From Archaeoglobi archaeon (GTDB taxonomy: Archaea > Halobacteriota > Archaeoglobi > Archaeoglobales > Archaeoglobaceae), in NCBI GenBank assembly GCA_029259415.1, contig JAPDIW010000023.1:1-64000 (forward strand): a DNA stretch of 64,000 nucleotides. Reading direction: 5' to 3'. Shown here one piece after another: positions 59,873 through 64,000 of the stretch; position 1 is the first letter of the stretch, and each line of letters opens with the position of its first letter. A model generated the notes under the pieces. That model was not told the DNA's origin. It searched no databases and saw only the letters and a list, made by a program, of their open reading frames with translations. The position numbers were made by a program, and so were the translations under genes.

Positions 59873-60328
59873 ATGGAAAGGACCTTTGTTATGGTAAAAC
59901 CTGACGGGGTACATAGGGGTCTTGTTGGCGAGGTTATCAGCAGGCTGGAGAGGAAGGGGCTCAAGATTGTGGCAATGAAGATGCTCTGGATTGCAAAAGA
60001 AATGGCAGAGAACCACTATGCGGAGCACAAGGAGAAGCCCTTTTTCTCCGCCCTCGTTGACTACATAACCAGCGGCCCAGTGGTTGCAATGGTTGTTGAA
60101 GGTAAGAATGCAATCAAGGTCGTCAGGACATTAGTTGGAGCAACAAATCCTGTTGAGGCGGCTCCGGGGACCATCAGAGGGGACTTTGGATTAGATGTAG
60201 GCAGAAACGTTGTTCACGCCTCCGACTCCCCCCAGTCTGCTGAGAGGGAAATTTCGCTGTTCTTCAGCAATGATGAGATCGTAAGCTGGGAAAAGGCTGA
60301 CGAACCCTGGATTTACGAGGAGAGATGA
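59873..60328 (+). CDS. ndk: Nucleoside diphosphate kinase
   Basis: 151 residues. Start [20 protein letters not shown]; active His in [16 protein letters not shown] near residue 117. Balances NTP pools using ATP. Coupled to infB by a 4-bp overlap. Confidence 0.97.
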   Translation: MERTFVMVKPDGVHRGLVGEVISRLERKGLKIVAMKMLWIAKEMAENHYAEHKEKPFFSALVDYITSGPVVAMVVEGKNAIKVVRTLVGATNPVEAAPGTIRGDFGLDVGRNVVHASDSPQSAEREISLFFSNDEIVSWEKADEPWIYEER

Positions 60329-62097
60329 CAAAGAAGGCTCTGAGGACACCAATCGTCGCCGTATTGGGACATGTTGACCACGGTAAAACGACCTTACTCG
60401 ACAGAATCAGAAAGTCGAGGGTCGTGGCGAAGGAGGCAGGAGGGATAACGCAGCATATTGGAGCTACGGAGGTTCCATTGGACGTAATCAAGCAGATTTG
60501 CAAGGACATATGGAAGGTTGAAGTAAAAATCCCCGGCCTTCTTTTTATTGATACTCCCGGCCATCAGGCCTTCACGAACCTCAGAAGGAGAGGTGGAGCT
60601 TTAGCCGACCTTGCAATCCTAATCGTAGATATTAACGAGGGTTTCAAGCCTCAAACTGAAGAGGCCCTCTCAATTCTTAGAACATTCAAAACACCCTTCG
60701 TTGTTGCTGCAAACAAGATAGACAGGATTCCTGGCTGGCAGAGTCACGAGGACATGCCATTCATGAAAAGCTACGCAATGCAGGAGGATTTTGCAAGACA
60801 GAACCTCGAAAACAGGCTTTACAACCTGATTGCAGAGCTTTACCAGCGTGGGTTCTCGGCAGAGCGCTTTGACAGGATAACTGACTTCACGAGGACAGTG
60901 GCAGTTGTGCCGATTTCAGCTCTTAAGGGTGAGGGAATTCCTGAACTCCTCCTGATACTCGTAGGACTTGCTCAGAGGTATCTGGAGAAGAATCTCAGGC
61001 TTCACATCGAAGGTAAGGGAAGAGGAACTGTTCTGGAAGTCAAGGAGGAGCGCGGCTTGGGAGTGACCTGCGACGCCATCCTTTACGATGGTACGCTAAA
61101 AGTTGGGGATAAGATTGCTATCGCTGGAAAGGATGAGGTGATTGTAACAAACGTCAAGGCGATACTCAAGCCACCACCAGTCAGAGAAATGAGGGTGGAG
61201 AGCAGATTCCAGAATGTGAAAAGCGTTACAGCTGCAGCTGGTATAAAGATTGTCGCTCCGAACCTCGAAAATGTCCTTGCGGGCAGCGAGTTCGAGGTCG
61301 TGGAGAGCGAAGAGGATGTGAAGAAGTTCGAGGAGAGGGTCAGAAAAGAATACGAGGAGATTGCGATAAGAACGGATGAAGAAGGAGTTGTGCTGAAGAC
61401 TGACACTCTCGGCTCTCTCGAAGCTTTAATAAACGAGCTGAGGCGGGAGAACATACCCATAAAGAAGGCTGAAGTCGGGGATGTTGACAAAAGGGATGTT
61501 GTAGATGCTTCTGCAAACAGGGATGAGCTTAATAGGGTTGTTCTTGCATTCAACGTGAAACTGCTTCCGGGTGTTGAGGAGGAGGCAAAGAAGTACGGAG
61601 TTAGGATTTTCTCTCACGAAATTATCTACACCCTAATTGAGGATTTCGTAAAGTGGAGAGAAGAAGAGAAGCTGGCGAGAGAGAGGCAGAAGGTTGAAGC
61701 TCTGATAAAGCCGGGTAAAATCAAGCTCCTGAAGGAGTTCATATTCAGGAGAAGCAAGCCTGCCATTGTGGGTGTGAGGGTTCTGGCGGGAGAGCTGAGA
61801 AGAGGTGTGGACTTAATAAAGCCTGACGGTACAAAGGTCGGGGCAGTGAGAACCATGCAGAAGGAAGGAAAGAACGTTGCCATTGCCTCAGCAGGGGACG
61901 AGCTCGCCATTGCGATTGAGGGTGTAACCATCGGCAGGCAGCTTGAAGGAGATGAGGTGCTGTACGTTGATGTTCCAGAGAGGCATGCAAAGGTTATCGA
62001 GAGGGACTTGATGGACTCGCTCGATGAAGAAACGAGAAAGGCTTTTCTTGAGTTTTTGGAGATAAAAAGAAAGGAGAACCCCTTCTGGGGCAAATGA
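60325..62097 (+). CDS. infB: Translation initiation factor aIF5B (IF2 homologue)
   Basis: 590 residues without the long N-terminal extension of eukaryotic eIF5B. GTPase G1 [14 protein letters not shown] near 13, G3 [10 protein letters not shown] near 74, G4 [11 protein letters not shown] near 130. Beta-barrel domains II and IV flank the domain III region ([16 protein letters not shown]); C-terminal helix [12 protein letters not shown] near 453. Promotes subunit joining and initiator tRNA placement. No intein. Confidence 0.97.
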   Translation: MTKKALRTPIVAVLGHVDHGKTTLLDRIRKSRVVAKEAGGITQHIGATEVPLDVIKQICKDIWKVEVKIPGLLFIDTPGHQAFTNLRRRGGALADLAILIVDINEGFKPQTEEALSILRTFKTPFVVAANKIDRIPGWQSHEDMPFMKSYAMQEDFARQNLENRLYNLIAELYQRGFSAERFDRITDFTRTVAVVPISALKGEGIPELLLILVGLAQRYLEKNLRLHIEGKGRGTVLEVKEERGLGVTCDAILYDGTLKVGDKIAIAGKDEVIVTNVKAILKPPPVREMRVESRFQNVKSVTAAAGIKIVAPNLENVLAGSEFEVVESEEDVKKFEERVRKEYEEIAIRTDEEGVVLKTDTLGSLEALINELRRENIPIKKAEVGDVDKRDVVDASANRDELNRVVLAFNVKLLPGVEEEAKKYGVRIFSHEIIYTLIEDFVKWREEEKLARERQKVEALIKPGKIKLLKEFIFRRSKPAIVGVRVLAGELRRGVDLIKPDGTKVGAVRTMQKEGKNVAIASAGDELAIAIEGVTIGRQLEGDEVLYVDVPERHAKVIERDLMDSLDEETRKAFLEFLEIKRKENPFWGK

Positions 62098-62387
62098 TGA
62101 AAGCAATTGTTTTTACAAGCAATTACTGCCCTTACTGCAGAGTTTTTAAGAGAACGGTTGAGAGATTGAAGAACGAGCTTGACGGTCTCGTTAAATTCGA
62201 TGTCGTCAATGTTGATGAAAACAGGGAGCTGGCAGAGAAATATGAGGTGATGATGGTTCCAACCGTGGTTATTACCAAAGGTGATGAAGTTGTCGGTGGG
62301 TTTATGGGTTACGCCGACTACAAAACAGCCCGTGAAGCCATACTTGAGCAGATTTTAGCATCTCCTAAGTCTAATTACAAAAACTGA
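62094..62387 (+). CDS. Glutaredoxin/thioredoxin-like redox protein
   Basis: 97 residues with the CPYC active site at residue 12 (SNYCPYCRVFKRTVE), cis-Pro in MMVPTVVI near 57 and GFMGYADYKTAREAI. Cytosolic thiol-disulfide exchange, possibly coupled to a thioredoxin reductase elsewhere. Starts within the infB stop and runs 33 bp into the 3' end of the opposing kinase gene. Confidence 0.9.
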   Translation: MMKAIVFTSNYCPYCRVFKRTVERLKNELDGLVKFDVVNVDENRELAEKYEVMMVPTVVITKGDEVVGGFMGYADYKTAREAILEQILASPKSNYKN

Positions 62388-63992
62388 CCCTTTTGGTTTG
62401 TTATCTTCAACACAGATTTCCCCTCCGTACCTATCCACTATTTTTTTGGCAATGAACAATCCCAAACCGGTCTGACCAGTTTTTCCGCACTTGAATCCCT
62501 CTTCAAAAATCCTTTCCTTAATCTCGTCGGGAATGCCGATTCCGAAATCTGCGATTCTTATCTCGCACCACTCCCCGCTTTCTGATATCCTTATCTCCAC
62601 TCTGTCAGTGCCGCTGTGGATAAACGCGTTGTTCACTATGTTTTCTATTACAGACCTCAACCCCTCGTCGGCGAGAGCTCTCCCCTCTCCATAAATCGAA
62701 ACTCCGTCGAAGGGTTCAGCGACCTCTGTAACGACCTCTCTGACATCTAGGCACTTAAGCTCTCCGGATTTTACCGCATCCTCGAAAGCCCTCATGTTGC
62801 GGACAATGGTTACTGCTTTATTGACAGATTCCAAAGCTTTGTGCAAATACTCACGGTTGTTATCCTCAATACCGATTTCCAGAAAGGCTGTGGCAGAAGT
62901 CAGTGCGTTTAAGACGTCGTGTCTGAGCGTTTTGTTTATAAGCTCAAGCATTGACGTGAGTTCCTCAAGCTTCCTCTTCTCCTCTTCAAGCTCTGTGATG
63001 TCAACAACACTGCCGAGAACTGCCCTTTCACCCTCGTAGATTATTGATGTGATGTTCTCGTAAACCCAACGCACTTCACCGTCTTTCCTGATTATTCTGT
63101 AAACGTAAGGTTCCGCACTTTTGCCCTTCAGCATCTCAATAGCTCTTCTTCTCACCTTTTCCCTGTCCTCTTCCGCAACAATCTCAAAACTTCTCCTGCC
63201 ATAAAGCTCATCTGCAGAGTAGCCAGTAATCTCCTCAAATGTTGGGTTAACCAGCTTAAACCTCCCATTTACGAGTATGTAGTGCCCCGCTGAGGAAGAG
63301 TTGAATATGTTTCTGAAAAGCTCTTCCCCCTCTTTCAGCTTCTGTTCCATCATCTTCTTGTCGGTGATGTCCAAGGCAAATGCAATAACGGACTTCTTAC
63401 CACCCCAGTCTATGGCACCTCCGGCAACAAGCACCCATCTTTCGCTCCCATCTTTCCTTAATGTCTTCAACTCGTAAACAGGTCTCTCTCCTTCAAGCCT
63501 TTTTTGCATCATAACTCTTGCCATTTCACGGTAATCTGGATGGATCAGGTCCCAAACTTTCTTTTTCATGATTTCCTCCTTGGTGTAGCCGAGGATTTTG
63601 CAAAGAGCATCGTTAGCAAACAGTATCTCACCTTGGTGGTGTACGAGAATTCCAGCGGGAGAGACCTCTGCAAGGGCCTTGAATCTCTTCTCTCTGTCCT
63701 CAAGCTCCTTTTCAAGCCTAACTCTTTCGGTTATGTCCCTTCCCACGACAATGTTTCTCCTGAAACCTTTAATTGCAATCATGCTGTAGAACTTTTCACC
63801 AACTGAGCAAGTATCACCCTTGCAAATTTCGAAGAACTTTCTACCCACAACATCTCCAAAAACCTTACGAGCGGCTTCATTCTGATTTACGATAACTCCC
63901 TCATCGTCGAGTACGAGTATGATGTCGGGTGTGCGGTCGAGAAAAGTCACAACCTCCTGTAAAAATAGAATTCTGCCAATCGCTTTGTTCAA
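62355..63992 (-). CDS. Multi-PAS sensor histidine kinase (5' end at the window edge)
   Basis: 545 residues as seen from a TTG at 63992; no stop is seen between there and the window edge, so the start could lie beyond. Three PAS modules follow one another. PAS 1 is about 15-100, with Cys residues in ICKGDTCSVGEKF. PAS 2 is about 105-215, with GEILFANDALCKILGYTKEE. PAS 3 is about 225-340, with NPTFEEITGYSADELYGRRS. The phospho-acceptor helix has LRHDVLNALTSATAFLEIG near 360. The HATPase has NNAFIHSG near 460, ADFGIGIPDE near 490 and KTGQTGLGLFIAKKIV near 510. No TMs. Same core as the kinase at 34715-35716. No adjacent response regulator. Confidence 0.88.
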   Translation of the reverse strand: MNKAIGRILFLQEVVTFLDRTPDIILVLDDEGVIVNQNEAARKVFGDVVGRKFFEICKGDTCSVGEKFYSMIAIKGFRRNIVVGRDITERVRLEKELEDREKRFKALAEVSPAGILVHHQGEILFANDALCKILGYTKEEIMKKKVWDLIHPDYREMARVMMQKRLEGERPVYELKTLRKDGSERWVLVAGGAIDWGGKKSVIAFALDITDKKMMEQKLKEGEELFRNIFNSSSAGHYILVNGRFKLVNPTFEEITGYSADELYGRRSFEIVAEEDREKVRRRAIEMLKGKSAEPYVYRIIRKDGEVRWVYENITSIIYEGERAVLGSVVDITELEEEKRKLEELTSMLELINKTLRHDVLNALTSATAFLEIGIEDNNREYLHKALESVNKAVTIVRNMRAFEDAVKSGELKCLDVREVVTEVAEPFDGVSIYGEGRALADEGLRSVIENIVNNAFIHSGTDRVEIRISESGEWCEIRIADFGIGIPDEIKERIFEEGFKCGKTGQTGLGLFIAKKIVDRYGGEICVEDNKPKGSVFVIRLRRC

Positions 63993-64000
63993 GGTGGGAA

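Overview
The window reads as chromosomal DNA from a hyperthermophilic euryarchaeon of the genus Archaeoglobus. The evidence is a reverse gyrase, an F420-dependent NADP reductase, an archaeal 7S (SRP) RNA, the L7Ae/S28e/L24e/NDK/aIF2 cluster, TFE, Orc1/Cdc6, TATA boxes 25-30 bp before many starts (often leaderless), and a methyltransferase cluster matching the methoxydotrophy (Mto) genes of A. fulgidus. Proteins such as EndA and Fno look very close to, but not identical with, the A. fulgidus type-strain proteins as I remember them. This is therefore probably a relative or another strain.

Layout. 0-2.7 kb is decayed accessory DNA: transposase tails and a frameshifted csm1 (cas10). 2.7-6.6 kb holds a PolB2 / degenerate RecA-like / small-protein operon divergent from Orc1/Cdc6. 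6.6-9.4 kb is again decayed: a beta-CASP nuclease tail, an IS110-type and an rve-type transposase, all frameshifted. 9.4-13.0 kb is a fatty-acid operon (acyl-CoA ligase, membrane protein, thiolase). 13.5-16.6 kb runs TatD-like hydrolase, tRNA-splicing endonuclease, ITPase-like protein and radical SAM protein. 16.6-26.4 kb has reverse gyrase, geranylgeranyl reductase-like protein, ModE-like regulator, ABC ATPase, ACT regulator, a MacB-type exporter with an extracytoplasmic partner, and tRNA-Glu. 26.4-33.6 kb has 4-hydroxybutyryl-CoA dehydratase-type protein, a SahH-like protein without key residues, and a nucleoside-type BMP ABC importer. 34-37.8 kb has Fno, a PAS kinase, SRP RNA and ArgS.

38-44.5 kb is the Mto operon: RHH regulator, MtoC, MtoB, MFS transporter, MtoA, MtoD. 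Together these would import methoxylated aromatics, move the methyl group onto a corrinoid protein and then to tetrahydromethanopterin, and reactivate the corrinoid. 44.8-53.1 kb is mostly housekeeping (Nudix, NAPRTase, MazG-like, HisF, acylphosphatase, beta-propeller protein, HTH-PH protein, pyrophosphatase, TFE). 53.1-59.0 kb is a six-gene pilin-like operon built around a large von Willebrand A protein whose A domain is split by a long insertion. 59.1-62.4 kb is the ribosomal/IF2 cluster, and the window ends in a multi-PAS histidine kinase.

The strongest candidates for little-described biology are the six-gene pilin/vWA operon, the PolB2 cassette that recalls bacterial ImuA-ImuB-DnaE2 mutasomes, the SahH-like protein beside the BMP importer, and several perfect palindromes in divergent promoter regions. 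All functional statements come from reading motifs and family knowledge; no searches were run.
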